From assembly GCA_003140095.1 (NCBI GenBank), contig PLIU01000457.1, forward strand, positions 12,891 to 57,665: DNA of 44,775 bases, written 5' to 3'. How positions within the stretch are numbered: the stretch's first letter is position 1; each line of letters starts with the position of its first letter. The notes beneath the pieces were generated by a model, which saw only the letters and a program-made list of their open reading frames with translations, did not search any database and was not told the DNA's origin. Position numbers and translations under genes: made by a program. Of this stretch, positions 25,177 to 33,771 are shown one piece after another. The DNA is from Verrucomicrobiales bacterium. GTDB lineage: Bacteria; Verrucomicrobiota; Verrucomicrobiia; Limisphaerales; Palsa-1400.

Positions 25177-26346
25177 TCAGCCGTTCAAAACGGACCCTTG
25201 TTTGGCGGCGGAAACAGGGCTGGCCTGGGCTTGGCCCGTGTTCCAGTGCAGGATTCTCTCTGCGATTTGCGCCGACGCTCCGGGCGCATGCCAGGCGGCC
25301 AGCGCCTGCTGCATGGCCGCACGTTTGGAGGTGTCCAGCAGACGCACAATTTCATGCGCCAAGATCCCGGGCGTGGCCGTCTCTTGTTGGAGCATGCGCG
25401 CCGCGCCGCTTTGCACAAAGGCCAGCGCGTTGAAATGCTGGTGGTTGTCAGAGGCGGTCGGATATGGAATAAGCACCGACGGCACGCGGCGCGCCGCCAA
25501 TTCCGCCAGAGAGGAAGCGCCGGCCCGGCTGACCGCCGCGTCCGCACCGGCCAAGGCCACATCCATTTCGTCACAAAAAGCACGCACCAACGCCGGAACG
25601 CGGTGCGCCAGGTAACCGGCACGGACAGTTTCCAAGTCACGCGCGCCGGTCAGGTGCATGAATTGCACATCAGGCGCGGCCTGCCGCAAGGCCGGGACGG
25701 CTGCCAGCGCCAAGGCGTTGACTTTGCTGGCACCCTGGCTGCCCCCCATGACCAGCACGACCGGCGCGCTTGGGTTCAAGCCCAGCGCCGTGCGCGCGTG
25801 CGCCGCCGTCAGCGGGCGCAGGAATTGCGGGCGCACTGGCATGCCGGAGACTTCCATCCATTTGGCCCGCAAGCGTCCCTGCGCGGTCGAAAAATAAACG
25901 AAGGCGCCGTCCACCAATCGCGCCAGCCAGCGATTGGCCCGGCCGGGGACGCTATTGGACTCGTGAATAAAAGTCTTGGCGCCGCACCATCTGCCCGCCG
26001 CCACCGGCGGAGCACTGACAAAGCTGCCCATGGCCAGGACGACATCCGGACGCTGCTGCGCGAAAAGCTGCCGGGCCACGCGGTAGGATTTGTAGAAACC
26101 GGAAAGAAAGCTGAGCCACCCTCCCCGGTTCAAACCCACGGCTGGGAGCGTCACAATTCCCATCCCGGAAATGGAAGAGATGGCCAGTTGATCGACATCC
26201 TTGGGCGAGACCATGAGCGTGACCCGGCAACCGCGCTGCCGCAACTCCTGCGCGACGGCCAAACCGGGGAAGAAATGCCCGCCCGTTCCCCCGCAGGCGA
26301 TGACGACGGATGCGACCGACTGGGATGAAGTTGGGATTTCAGGCAT
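25177..26346 (-). CDS. murG: UDP-GlcNAc:lipid I N-acetylglucosaminyltransferase
   Basis: Converts lipid I to lipid II on the inner face of the cytoplasmic membrane. The N-terminal motif IACGGTGGHFFPGLAVAQEL is diagnostic. LNRGGWLSFLSGFYKSYRVARQLF, VLAMGSFVSAPPVAAG and FIHESNSVPGRANRWLA follow. The C-terminal domain has VLVMGGSQGASKVNALAL and SRAGASSLAELAARRVPSVLIPYPTASDNHQHFNA (donor-binding). The 389 residues include a slightly extended C-terminus. The start overlaps the ftsW stop by eight bases. Confidence 0.95.
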   Translation of the reverse strand: MPEIPTSSQSVASVVIACGGTGGHFFPGLAVAQELRQRGCRVTLMVSPKDVDQLAISSISGMGIVTLPAVGLNRGGWLSFLSGFYKSYRVARQLFAQQRPDVVLAMGSFVSAPPVAAGRWCGAKTFIHESNSVPGRANRWLARLVDGAFVYFSTAQGRLRAKWMEVSGMPVRPQFLRPLTAAHARTALGLNPSAPVVLVMGGSQGASKVNALALAAVPALRQAAPDVQFMHLTGARDLETVRAGYLAHRVPALVRAFCDEMDVALAGADAAVSRAGASSLAELAARRVPSVLIPYPTASDNHQHFNALAFVQSGAARMLQQETATPGILAHEIVRLLDTSKRAAMQQALAAWHAPGASAQIAERILHWNTGQAQASPVSAAKQGSVLNG

Positions 26347-27493
26347 GAGTTGGGGGAGGGTCCAGGGCCATTTCGAATGGGTTGGAGGACTTTTGCGTCA
26401 CGGTCTCGGTCGCAAAGCGAGAAATGCTGGTGAGCAAGCCGACCGAAACGAGCATGAGGACCAGATTGGAGCCGCCGTAACTGATGAAGGGCAGTGGCAT
26501 GCCTTTATTGGGCAGCACGCTGGTGACGACGCCGATGTTGATGAAGGCCTGGAACCCGATCATAAACGTCAAGCCCGTGCCCAAAAGCAATCCAAAGGCA
26601 TCGCTTGACCGCCGGGCGATAAAAACGCCGCAGATCGCCAAAGCGATAAAGAGCAACACAACCGTCATCGTCGCCACCAAGCCAAGTTCCTCACCAATGA
26701 TGGAAAAGATAAAGTCGGTATGGTGCTCGGGCACGAAACCCAGTTTTTGCCGCCCGTTGCCCAGTCCCAAACCAGTCCAACCCCCCGAGCCCAGGGCAAT
26801 CATGGCTTCATGAGCCTGGTATCCTACGCCGCCTTCGTTCTGTTCGGGATGGAGCCATGCCATGATGCGGCGCATGCGCATCGGATCATGCAAAAAGGAA
26901 AGCGCCAGCCCAACGCTCAACAGCGCCACCGGCGCCACCAGGTAGGACAAACGCACGCCCGCCACGATCAACATCACCCCGCACACGGAGGCCAGCAGAA
27001 TGGTGCAACCGCGGTCCGGCTCGACGAAAATCAACCCCAGCGCCAGTGCCATGATCGCGCCCGGAATGACCAGGCCCTTCTTGAATCCGGCTATCTGCCG
27101 TTGATACCGCTCCCCGTAAGCGGCCAGGAAAATGATCAGCGCCAGCTTGGCGAATTCGGAGGATTGGAAATGAGGCAGACCTGGAAAGCAAATCCAGCGA
27201 TGCGCGCCATGAATGCTGGGGCCGATGACGGGCGCGAAGACCAGCAAGAGCAGGAGCACCGAGAACGCCAACAGCCACGCCGAGAGGCGTTTGAGCCAGC
27301 GGTAATCCATGATGGCGGCCACCACGCAGCAGGCCAGACCGAATAAGAACCAATGCAGTTGAGACAAGAGTAATTGCGCTCCCACCGCCGATTTGTTCAA
27401 CTCCATGGTCATGCTCGCGCTGTAGAGCATGACCATTCCCAAGCCAATCAATACAGCCACACAAAAAATCAAAATGGAGGCGGCCCATTTCAT
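26339..27493 (-). CDS. ftsW: Lipid II-polymerising glycosyltransferase FtsW
   Basis: SEDS-family membrane protein that polymerises septal glycan strands with FtsI. After MKWAASILIFCVAVLIGLGMVMLYSASM it has about ten membrane segments. Typical SEDS patterns are LPHFQSSEFAKLALIIFLAAYGERY, VEPDRGCTILLA, HPEQNEGGVGYQAHEAMIALGSGGWTGLGLGNGRQKLGFVPEHHTDFIFSIIGEELG, and FINIGVVTSVLPNKGMPLPFISYGGSNLVLML. The start is set at ATG 27493 (384 residues); the 83 extra residues in the track are Arg/Pro-rich and come mostly from the LysM gene in another frame. It follows the LysM gene by 67 bases and overlaps murG. Confidence 0.95.
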   Translation of the reverse strand: MKWAASILIFCVAVLIGLGMVMLYSASMTMELNKSAVGAQLLLSQLHWFLFGLACCVVAAIMDYRWLKRLSAWLLAFSVLLLLLVFAPVIGPSIHGAHRWICFPGLPHFQSSEFAKLALIIFLAAYGERYQRQIAGFKKGLVIPGAIMALALGLIFVEPDRGCTILLASVCGVMLIVAGVRLSYLVAPVALLSVGLALSFLHDPMRMRRIMAWLHPEQNEGGVGYQAHEAMIALGSGGWTGLGLGNGRQKLGFVPEHHTDFIFSIIGEELGLVATMTVVLLFIALAICGVFIARRSSDAFGLLLGTGLTFMIGFQAFINIGVVTSVLPNKGMPLPFISYGGSNLVLMLVSVGLLTSISRFATETVTQKSSNPFEMALDPPPTHA

Positions 27494-27560
27494 TTTGGCG
27501 TGGACATGACCGAACGCCAGGCAAGAGGGTTTTGCCTGGCGCTCGCTATGGCAGCGCTTC

Positions 27561-28442
27561 TTAATTCGCCGCCACCGGCGCAACCGCGGCGGGCGCGACG
27601 GCGGAAACCTTCGCCGGGCTTGTCGCCGCAGGCGGAACAACGGAGGCCGAAGCCGGAGCCGCGAGCGGCTCAGGGGACGATGCCTTGGGCGAGGGCAACT
27701 TGAGTTTTTGCCCGGCGCGGATCGAAGTGGTCTTGAGATCATTCATGGCCATGATCTTCTTGACGCTGGTGCCGTGCGCTTTGGCAATCTTCAGCAGCAT
27801 GTCGCCGGATTTTACCACGTAAACAGCGCCATCGCTCGAAGCGGCCTCGGCGGTTGCGCCCGGAGTCGTGCCCGCAGTGCTGCTCGCGGCCACCGCAGCT
27901 GAGGCGGCGGGAATCTGCACCTTCTGGCCGATCTGAAGTTTTCTGGCTTCGACACTCGGATTAACCTCCATCAAGGCCTTGAGCGACAGGCCATTCTTGC
28001 GGGCGATGGAGCCCAAAGTGTCTCCCTTGGCGATGACATATTCCTTCGTCTCACCCGGCGCGGCAGGCGCAACGAGGTCCTGAGACTTCGGTGCCGGCAC
28101 CATGCCGGCAACCGGCGACGTGGCGGGGGAAGCCGTAGCGGCAGTTCCGATGTACGCGTCTTTGATGTTCGGATTAACCGTGGGCGGCACATCCATGGAT
28201 GCGCCTGCGGGGGCGGTCATCGGGTTGGTATTGGCGGAAGCTACCGCCGTGGTATCCCCCGTGACCGCAGAGGCACCGTCCGCTTTGGCTTGATCCTTGC
28301 CGGTGTCCTTGCAACCTTGCAAGAGCATGCCGCCGATGACCACGACGTGAACCGTCAGGATCATCAAGACTTTGAAGTAGAGGCTGGATTTTTCCCGGGG
28401 AGGCATGGCGCCCTGGGGGATGAGTGGACTTGGATTATTCAT
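27561..28442 (-). CDS. Membrane-anchored double-LysM protein in the dcw cluster
   Basis: A 293-residue protein that probably binds peptidoglycan. A short cytoplasmic part is followed by a membrane helix SLYFKVLMILTVHVVVIGGMLLQGC (about 20-44). The Cys after QG could be a lipid attachment site, but the -2 Gln is unusual, so a plain signal anchor is equally likely. A low-complexity Ala/Thr/Pro stretch leads to two LysM domains: KEYVIAKGDTLGSIARKNGLSLKALMEVNPSVEARKLQIGQKVQIP and AVYVVKSGDMLLKIAKAHGTSVKKIMAMNDLKTTSIRAGQKLKLP. The tail is Ala/Pro-rich. The start has AAAAGAG upstream. It occupies the place where murD usually lies, between mraY and ftsW, suggesting a role in wall synthesis or division. 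Confidence 0.88.
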   Translation of the reverse strand: MNNPSPLIPQGAMPPREKSSLYFKVLMILTVHVVVIGGMLLQGCKDTGKDQAKADGASAVTGDTTAVASANTNPMTAPAGASMDVPPTVNPNIKDAYIGTAATASPATSPVAGMVPAPKSQDLVAPAAPGETKEYVIAKGDTLGSIARKNGLSLKALMEVNPSVEARKLQIGQKVQIPAASAAVAASSTAGTTPGATAEAASSDGAVYVVKSGDMLLKIAKAHGTSVKKIMAMNDLKTTSIRAGQKLKLPSPKASSPEPLAAPASASVVPPAATSPAKVSAVAPAAVAPVAAN

Positions 28443-28490
28443 ATTGACTCTTTTCTTTTTGTTACATTTTGAGGCTTGTTTTCATTTGTT

Positions 28491-28526
28491 TTTGCGCCGG
28501 GGTTCTCCCTCAAAGAACCCCGGAGC
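28491..28526. repeat. Strong inverted repeat (hairpin) upstream of the LysM gene
   Basis: The stem CCGGGGTTCT pairs perfectly with AGAACCCCGG across a seven-base loop and extends by TTTGC/GCAAA after one mismatch, giving about 15 paired bases. No T run follows on either strand, so it is not a classical terminator. On the minus strand it would lie in the leader of the LysM-ftsW transcript, about 50 bases before the ATG. Confidence 0.7.
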
Positions 28527-28589
28527 AAAGTTTCAAAGCGCGGGAATGTTGAAAAAACTTTCATTTTTTATGCAAGAACCTCTAATCTT

Positions 28590-28799
28590 ATTTTTTCTTC
28601 GATCTTATCGAAACATGCATCTTGTGGCTCCGAGACCCAAATGCCACAACGGATTGGGTCGCACGAGCCTCCGATCAACCGAAGCAAGAAAACACCCGCT
28701 TGGGAGTGTGTCGAAATTGACCAACGCTCGAACAAGCCGGTGAACTCAATGCTGCGCTGCTGTTGAAACGGCACCAGAGCCGTTTCCCTTTTTGTTTTT
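28590..28799 (+). ncRNA. Candidate structured plus-strand RNA in the mraY-LysM gap
   Basis: On the plus strand this stretch contains consecutive helices: TTCGAT-CTT-ATCGAA (28598-28612); GGCTC...GACCCAA...TTGGGTC...GAGCC (about 28626-28669, a two-part stem); ACACCC-GCTT-GGGaGTGT (about 28691-28708); and a closing intrinsic terminator at 28765-28799. No convincing protein is encoded. The helix series ending in a T-rich terminator is the architecture of a small RNA. It would be transcribed opposite to the dcw operon. I do not recognise 6S, tmRNA, SRP or RNase P features, and the promoter is not identified. Confidence 0.4.
28765..28799 (+). terminator. Intrinsic terminator, plus strand
   Basis: A perfect 8-bp stem GAAACGGC / GCCGTTTC with loop ACCAGA is followed by CC and TTTTTGTTTTT. 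The T tract exists only on the plus strand, opposite to every annotated gene for several kilobases, so it must serve an unannotated plus-strand transcript or be coincidental. Confidence 0.65.
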
Positions 28800-28878
28800 A
28801 GCGGAAGAGGCGCATTTTTGCAAGCGGGAAAATCGCTTTGCGAGGGATTTTTTTTTAGCCGCTGTGGGCGCGGGGAGT

Positions 28879-30033
28879 TCATCGGATTTTGATCGTGCTC
28901 AGGGCAAGGACGGCGCAGAGCACGCACAAGATGTAGAAACGATTGACGATCTGGGATTCATTCCAGCCCAATTTTTCAAAATGATGATGCAGCGGGGCCA
29001 TCAGAAAAAAGCGGCGGCCCTGGCCGTATTTAAAGCGGGTGTACTTGAACCAGCTTCTTTGGATGATGACCGAGCCGGCCTCGGCTACGAAGACTCCGCC
29101 CGCGAGCGCCAGCACCAATGGCTGATGGATGAGCACGGCGATCATGCCCAGCACGCCGCCCAGCGCCAGCGAGCCGGTGTCCCCCATGAAAACCTGAGCC
29201 GGATGACAGTTGAACCACATGAAACCTAGGCTGGCGCCGATCATGGCCGAGCAGAACACCGTCAATTCCCCCGCGCCGTTGACATGCGGAATTTGCAAAT
29301 AGGCCGCCGCCTTGTTGTTCCCCGACAAATATGTCAGTACGAGAAACACGAACGAGACGATGGCCGTGCAGCCGATGGCCAGGCCGTCCAGGCCATCGGT
29401 GAGGTTGACCGCATTGGAGCTGCCCACGATGGTCAGGGAGGTCAGGATCAGGCCAAGCACAACGCCCCCCGCGCCGAGGACCACGGGATGATTGTAAAAG
29501 GGAACCATGACCTGGCTGATCAGCGCGCTGGTGGCCGGCAGACGCCAAAGGTAGAAGGCGACAAAGAGGGCCAGCGCGCCCTGCACCCACAGCTTGATGA
29601 ACTCACGAACGCCCTGGCTGTTTTGCCGGGTGATTTTGGCGTAGTCGTCGATGAAGCCCAGGCCGCAGAGCACCACCACCGTCAGGAGTGTCAATTGAAT
29701 GAGCGTATTCCATCGCGCCCACAGCACGGTCGTCACATCCAGCACCAACACAATCATCAGTCCGCCCATGGTGGGGGTGCCGCGTTTGGTCAGAAGCCGT
29801 GATTTAAGTTGGCCGCCCTCTTCGGCGCGGTCGGCATAATTTTGGCCGAATTTCAAGTCCTTGAGCCAGAGGATCATGCGCGGCCCCAGCCACCAACTGA
29901 GCGCCAGGGCCGTGACGGCTGCGCCGGCGGTGCGGAAGGTGATGTAGTTGAAGAGCCGGAGGAAGGAAAGGATGCCCTGCAACGGCGTGTCTTTCACCAG
30001 CGCCAGCACTGTTTGGCTGAGGTAAAACAGCAT
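28879..30033 (-). CDS. mraY: Phospho-N-acetylmuramoyl-pentapeptide-transferase
   Basis: Integral membrane enzyme that transfers phospho-MurNAc-pentapeptide to undecaprenyl phosphate, giving lipid I. Diagnostic segments are SRLLTKRGTPTMGGLMIVL (first conserved loop), GFIDDYAKITRQNSQGV with the Asp-Asp pair, NAVNLTDGLDGLAIG, and FNCHPAQVFMGDTGSLALGGVLG, ending with APLHHHFEKLGWNESQIV, the HHH motif. About ten membrane helices are visible in 384 residues. It follows murF by one base. Downstream is a 436-base gap where murD would be expected. Confidence 0.97.
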   Translation of the reverse strand: MLFYLSQTVLALVKDTPLQGILSFLRLFNYITFRTAGAAVTALALSWWLGPRMILWLKDLKFGQNYADRAEEGGQLKSRLLTKRGTPTMGGLMIVLVLDVTTVLWARWNTLIQLTLLTVVVLCGLGFIDDYAKITRQNSQGVREFIKLWVQGALALFVAFYLWRLPATSALISQVMVPFYNHPVVLGAGGVVLGLILTSLTIVGSSNAVNLTDGLDGLAIGCTAIVSFVFLVLTYLSGNNKAAAYLQIPHVNGAGELTVFCSAMIGASLGFMWFNCHPAQVFMGDTGSLALGGVLGMIAVLIHQPLVLALAGGVFVAEAGSVIIQRSWFKYTRFKYGQGRRFFLMAPLHHHFEKLGWNESQIVNRFYILCVLCAVLALSTIKIR

Positions 30034-30034
30034 A

Positions 30035-31432
30035 TTATGGGTGGCCGTTGGCGCAGGACGCGCTCAATAGCTCGGTGATCCGTTCCAGTCGCATGGAGCG
30101 CGAGGCTTTGACCAGCACCACGTCGCCGGGCCGGGCAAATTCCTTTACCGCCTGTGCGGCCAAGTCCACCTCGTCAATCTCCACGATGCTTTTGAATCCT
30201 CTGGACCGCGCGGCGGCGGCGATCTCGCAGCCCCGCCGGCCAATGGCGAACAAATGGTCCAGGCGCGAAGCGGCCGCCCGCCGTCCGACTTCGAAGTGGG
30301 CGGCGCGGGAACATTCTCCCTGTTCGGCCATGTCGCCCAGCACGGCAACGCGCCGGCCCGCGCACGGCAGTTCGCGCAAGGTCTGCAACGCCGCCAGCAT
30401 CGAGTCCGCGTTGGCGTTGTAACTATCGTCCAGGATGCCGATGCCGCCGGGACTGGACATTTGCAGGCGCATTTTGGCCGGGACGCACGCCAGCAGGCCG
30501 TCTTGGATTTCCGCGCGCTGGAGGCCCATTTCCGCCCCCACGGTCAAAGCCAGCAGGGCGTTGGTCACCTGGTGGCGGCCCAAAAGTTTGATGCGATATT
30601 CGCCCGATAATGCCGGGTAGCGGCAATCGACCCAAAAGGACGCTCCGTTTTCGTCCACGCGGACGTTTCGTGCCACACAATCATTGCCGCGATCCAGGCC
30701 GACCAAAACGACTCGGGCGCGGGTGCGGCGGGCGAGGATTTCGCTCCAGGGATTGTCTCCGTTGAGGAATAAAACGCCGTCTGGGGGAAGGCATTCGCCT
30801 ATGCTTCCCTCCTCGCGGACCACGCCGACCAGGTCGTGGAAGAACTCCAGATGTTCGCGGCCGATGTTGGTCACGACGCCGAAACGGGGCGACATCATCT
30901 GGAGCAGCGGCATTAATTCGCCCGGATGATTGGTGCCGGCTTCCAGCACGGCCGCCTGATGAGAAGGCTCCAGGCGCAGGAGGGTCAGCGGCACGCCCAC
31001 GTCATTGTTGAAACTGGCCTCGCTCCAAAGGGTCGCCATTTTCTGGCGCAAGACTGAGGCGAGCAATTCCTTGGTTGTCGTCTTGCCGTTGGAACCGCCC
31101 ACGGCCACCACTGACAAGTCGAATGCGCGCCGGCAGGCCGCTCCCAGACGCCCCAAGGCGCGCCTGGTGTTATCAACCATAATGGCCGGGCAGGCGTTGA
31201 AACCCGGCGGCAGTTTTCCTCTTTCCGCCACTACCGCGGCGGCGCCGCGCCGGGCCGCCTCGGCCAGATAGGCGTGGCCGTCGTAACGTTCGCCCGGCAG
31301 GGCAAGGAACAAATCCCCCGTGTCAACCTGGCGAGAATCGATGCAAAGGCGCGTAATTGAGTGTGCGGACGAGCCGTTTAGCAACTCTCCTTCCATGACT
31401 TGGGCGATATTTTCCAGTGTGCGCGGTTCCAT
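30035..31432 (-). CDS. murF: UDP-N-acetylmuramoyl-tripeptide--D-alanyl-D-alanine ligase
   Basis: Cytoplasmic ATP-dependent ligase that adds D-Ala-D-Ala to UDP-MurNAc-tripeptide. The N-terminal domain has SRQVDTGDLFLALPGERYDGHAYLAEAARRGAAAVVAE. The P-loop GGSNGKTTTKELLASVL lies near residue 120, followed by SFNNDVGVPLTLLRL, EAGTNHPGELMPLLQMMSPRFGVVTNIGREHLEFF, and the C-terminal DDSYNANADSMLAALQTL. The 465-residue length is normal. It starts 12 bases after ftsI ends; murE, which usually lies between them, is missing. Confidence 0.96.
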   Translation of the reverse strand: MEPRTLENIAQVMEGELLNGSSAHSITRLCIDSRQVDTGDLFLALPGERYDGHAYLAEAARRGAAAVVAERGKLPPGFNACPAIMVDNTRRALGRLGAACRRAFDLSVVAVGGSNGKTTTKELLASVLRQKMATLWSEASFNNDVGVPLTLLRLEPSHQAAVLEAGTNHPGELMPLLQMMSPRFGVVTNIGREHLEFFHDLVGVVREEGSIGECLPPDGVLFLNGDNPWSEILARRTRARVVLVGLDRGNDCVARNVRVDENGASFWVDCRYPALSGEYRIKLLGRHQVTNALLALTVGAEMGLQRAEIQDGLLACVPAKMRLQMSSPGGIGILDDSYNANADSMLAALQTLRELPCAGRRVAVLGDMAEQGECSRAAHFEVGRRAAASRLDHLFAIGRRGCEIAAAARSRGFKSIVEIDEVDLAAQAVKEFARPGDVVLVKASRSMRLERITELLSASCANGHP

Positions 31433-31444
31433 AATCTTTATTCT

Positions 31445-33286
31445 TTATTGGTGTATTGCGCTCGCGGCCGCCGTCAGGGATGGCGTTCCCACCGGCTCCG
31501 GCGCAAGGTCGGGTTTGAGGTTCAAGTAACTGGCGGCCCGCTCGGCAATGGCGTGAAAAACAGGCGCGGCGACATCGCCCCCATAATGACCATCCTTCGG
31601 TTCGTCCATGACCACCGAGATACATACTTCCGGGTTGTCCGCTGGGAAAAAGCCGATGAAGGAGGAGAAGAATTTCGCCACGTATTTGCCGTTCTCGACT
31701 TTGTTCGCAGTGCCGGTTTTGCCCGCCACAGTGTAATGATCCAAATGAGCCTGCGCGGCGGTGCCTTCGCTGGTTGGGACGGTTTTCAAGGCCTTGACCA
31801 TTTCGCGGATGGTTTCCGGGCCGGCCACGCGGCGGACAGGCTGAGGCACGTATTGGACGGCCACTTTGCCATTGGGTTCCTCCAGGCGGCTAACCAGCAT
31901 CGGACGCATCAGGATGCCGTTATTGGCCAGGGCCGCCATGGCCATGACCATTTGCAACGGGGTCACGGCGATGCCCTGCCCCATGGGGATTTGGGCGATG
32001 GAAACTTTGGTCCAGTTTGTCAGCGGCCAGACCCGGCCCGGTATTTCAGCCGGCAGGGGGATGCCCGTGCGCTCGCCAAATCCAAAGTTGTGGATGTATT
32101 GCCAGAGCGTCCGCTCCCCCATGCGGATGCCAATCTTGGCCGCGCCGATGTTGGAGGACTTGGTGATGATCTGCTCCACCGTCAGCACGTCGAACGACTT
32201 GTGATCGTGCAAGAGCCGGCCCGCGTAGAAAAACTGGCCCTTGCCGCAGTCAAACAAATCGTTGAGCGTAATCAGGCGCTCGTTCAGCCCGGCTGTGACC
32301 GCCACGATTTTGAAGGTGGATCCAGGCTCAGCCTCGTCCGAGACCACCCGATTGCGCAGATCGTCCATGGGAAAGGAGCCGGGATGATTAGGGTCGAAAT
32401 TGGGCAGCGTGGCCATGGCCAGAATCTCTCCCGTGCGAGGGCGGAGCATGATGCAGGAGATGCTGATGGGCGCATGGGCTTTGACGCCCTCGGTCAGCTC
32501 GCATTCCACGATGTTCTGCAAGCCCGCGTCAATGGTCAGCACCACGTTCAGACCGTCGCGCGGGGCCACGTCCTGGTCGCGGTAAGCGACTAGTTCCCGG
32601 TGCCCACTGTCCCACTCTGTTTTCCGCCAACCTGCAAATCCGGCCAGCTTGGAGTTAAAGGAGCACTCAATGCCGCTGATGCCGGTCTGCTCGTCATCGT
32701 TGGCCACGAAACCCAAAATGTGCGCGGCCAGGCGTTGGCCGGGGTAGTAGCGGATTTGGTCGTCCTCTGGGAAGATCGCCTTGGCTCGGAGATTAGTGTA
32801 AAAGGCGCGGGAGCGCGGCTTGAGTTTCGATTCATCGATGGCGAAGGACAAAGACGACATGGTCTGCCGGATTTTTTCCCATATTTCCAGAGGCACTTTG
32901 CGTTTGAGGACGACGTATTTGGAAATATTGGTCTTGCCGTTTTCCTCCCACACCCGCGGAATCAAACGCTCGGCCAGGGAGGCTTCATTGGTTTGAAGCA
33001 ATGGGGCCAGCACGTGCGCCACGTTCTTGCGGTAAGGGCCGATGAGGGTCGGATCGGCGCAAATTACTTTGGCGGCCTGGCTGTAGGCCAAGGGAGTGCC
33101 GTGGATGTCCAGGATTTGGCCGCGCATGGGTTGCCGCTCGATGGTGCGGACGGTGTTTTGCTGGGCCAGCGCCTGGAATTCCTCGTGGCGGACGACTTGT
33201 AAATCGACCAGGCGGTAACCCAGGGCGGCCAGGGCCGCGCCGAGGAACCCAGCCATCACGTACAACTTGGCGTATTGCCTTTTCAT
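31445..33286 (-). CDS. ftsI: Septal penicillin-binding protein (FtsI-like transpeptidase)
   Basis: Class B PBP that crosslinks septal peptidoglycan together with FtsW. A short basic N-terminus and a membrane helix (YVMAGFLGAALAALGYRLVDLQ) are followed by the dimerisation domain (RGQILDIHGTPLAYSQAAK). The transpeptidase domain has all three catalytic motifs: STFK with the acylated Ser near residue 323, SSN near 376, and KTGT near 522. No PASTA domain is present. The start is ATG 33286 (613 residues); the track adds 54 residues that are ftsL in another frame. It starts 73 bases after ftsL and ends 12 bases before murF. It could be called pbpB, but its position favours FtsI. Confidence 0.94.
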   Translation of the reverse strand: MKRQYAKLYVMAGFLGAALAALGYRLVDLQVVRHEEFQALAQQNTVRTIERQPMRGQILDIHGTPLAYSQAAKVICADPTLIGPYRKNVAHVLAPLLQTNEASLAERLIPRVWEENGKTNISKYVVLKRKVPLEIWEKIRQTMSSLSFAIDESKLKPRSRAFYTNLRAKAIFPEDDQIRYYPGQRLAAHILGFVANDDEQTGISGIECSFNSKLAGFAGWRKTEWDSGHRELVAYRDQDVAPRDGLNVVLTIDAGLQNIVECELTEGVKAHAPISISCIMLRPRTGEILAMATLPNFDPNHPGSFPMDDLRNRVVSDEAEPGSTFKIVAVTAGLNERLITLNDLFDCGKGQFFYAGRLLHDHKSFDVLTVEQIITKSSNIGAAKIGIRMGERTLWQYIHNFGFGERTGIPLPAEIPGRVWPLTNWTKVSIAQIPMGQGIAVTPLQMVMAMAALANNGILMRPMLVSRLEEPNGKVAVQYVPQPVRRVAGPETIREMVKALKTVPTSEGTAAQAHLDHYTVAGKTGTANKVENGKYVAKFFSSFIGFFPADNPEVCISVVMDEPKDGHYGGDVAAPVFHAIAERAASYLNLKPDLAPEPVGTPSLTAAASAIHQ

Positions 33287-33359
33287 ACTTATTCTCAATA
33301 TCAGCCGTCCGCCCGCGCCCTTCGGTTCCTCCACCCGAACGACGCGAGCGGCGGCTAAA

Positions 33360-33749
33360 TCAGTTCTTTCGCGCGGCCAAGGCCACCTTGACTGATTGCG
33401 GCTCCGGCGGCGAAGGTGGCCGGGCTGCCGGCTCATAGTCCGGCGCATCGACCAGCCGGATGACTTGCGAAAGCGCGGGCGGCCCCAGACCCAGGTTCAG
33501 TCTCTTGACCCACGCATCCAAATTAGGGGAGGAGCACAGAGTGGCCAATTGGTCGCGCCGCGTGATGTTCTCACGCTGCAGCTTGGCCAGGATCTGTTCG
33601 CGGTCCTTGATCTGGTGTCCGAGAATGTTGATCTGGTCTTTATACCAGACGTAACCGACGCCCATGCCGGCGAAGAGCGCGCACAAGGCCACCGCCAACA
33701 AGACGGGCGCCACACGCAGGGCGGTATCATTTCTTCTGTTACGAGCCAT
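33360..33749 (-). CDS. ftsL: FtsL-like cell division protein
   Basis: Small bitopic divisome protein, 129 residues. A basic N-terminus (MARNRRNDTALR) precedes one membrane helix (VAPVLLAVALCALFAGMGVGYVWY, about 14-37). A coiled-coil stretch follows (KDQINILGHQIKDREQILAKLQRENITRRDQLATLCS) with leucine-zipper-like spacing. The Pro-rich C-terminal tail is longer than usual. Sequence alone would not identify FtsL, which is poorly conserved; the size, topology and place between rsmH and ftsI make it convincing. It starts 22 bases after rsmH. Confidence 0.82.
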   Translation of the reverse strand: MARNRRNDTALRVAPVLLAVALCALFAGMGVGYVWYKDQINILGHQIKDREQILAKLQRENITRRDQLATLCSSPNLDAWVKRLNLGLGPPALSQVIRLVDAPDYEPAARPPSPPEPQSVKVALAARKN

Positions 33750-33771
33750 TGTTTATTTCCCCGTTTCTTCG

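Noticed and set aside
28405-28766. Small plus-strand ORFs (112 and 96 aa) in the mraY-LysM gap
   Set aside because: Composition is not protein-like, the start overlaps the LysM gene, and the sequence is better explained by hairpins and a terminator.
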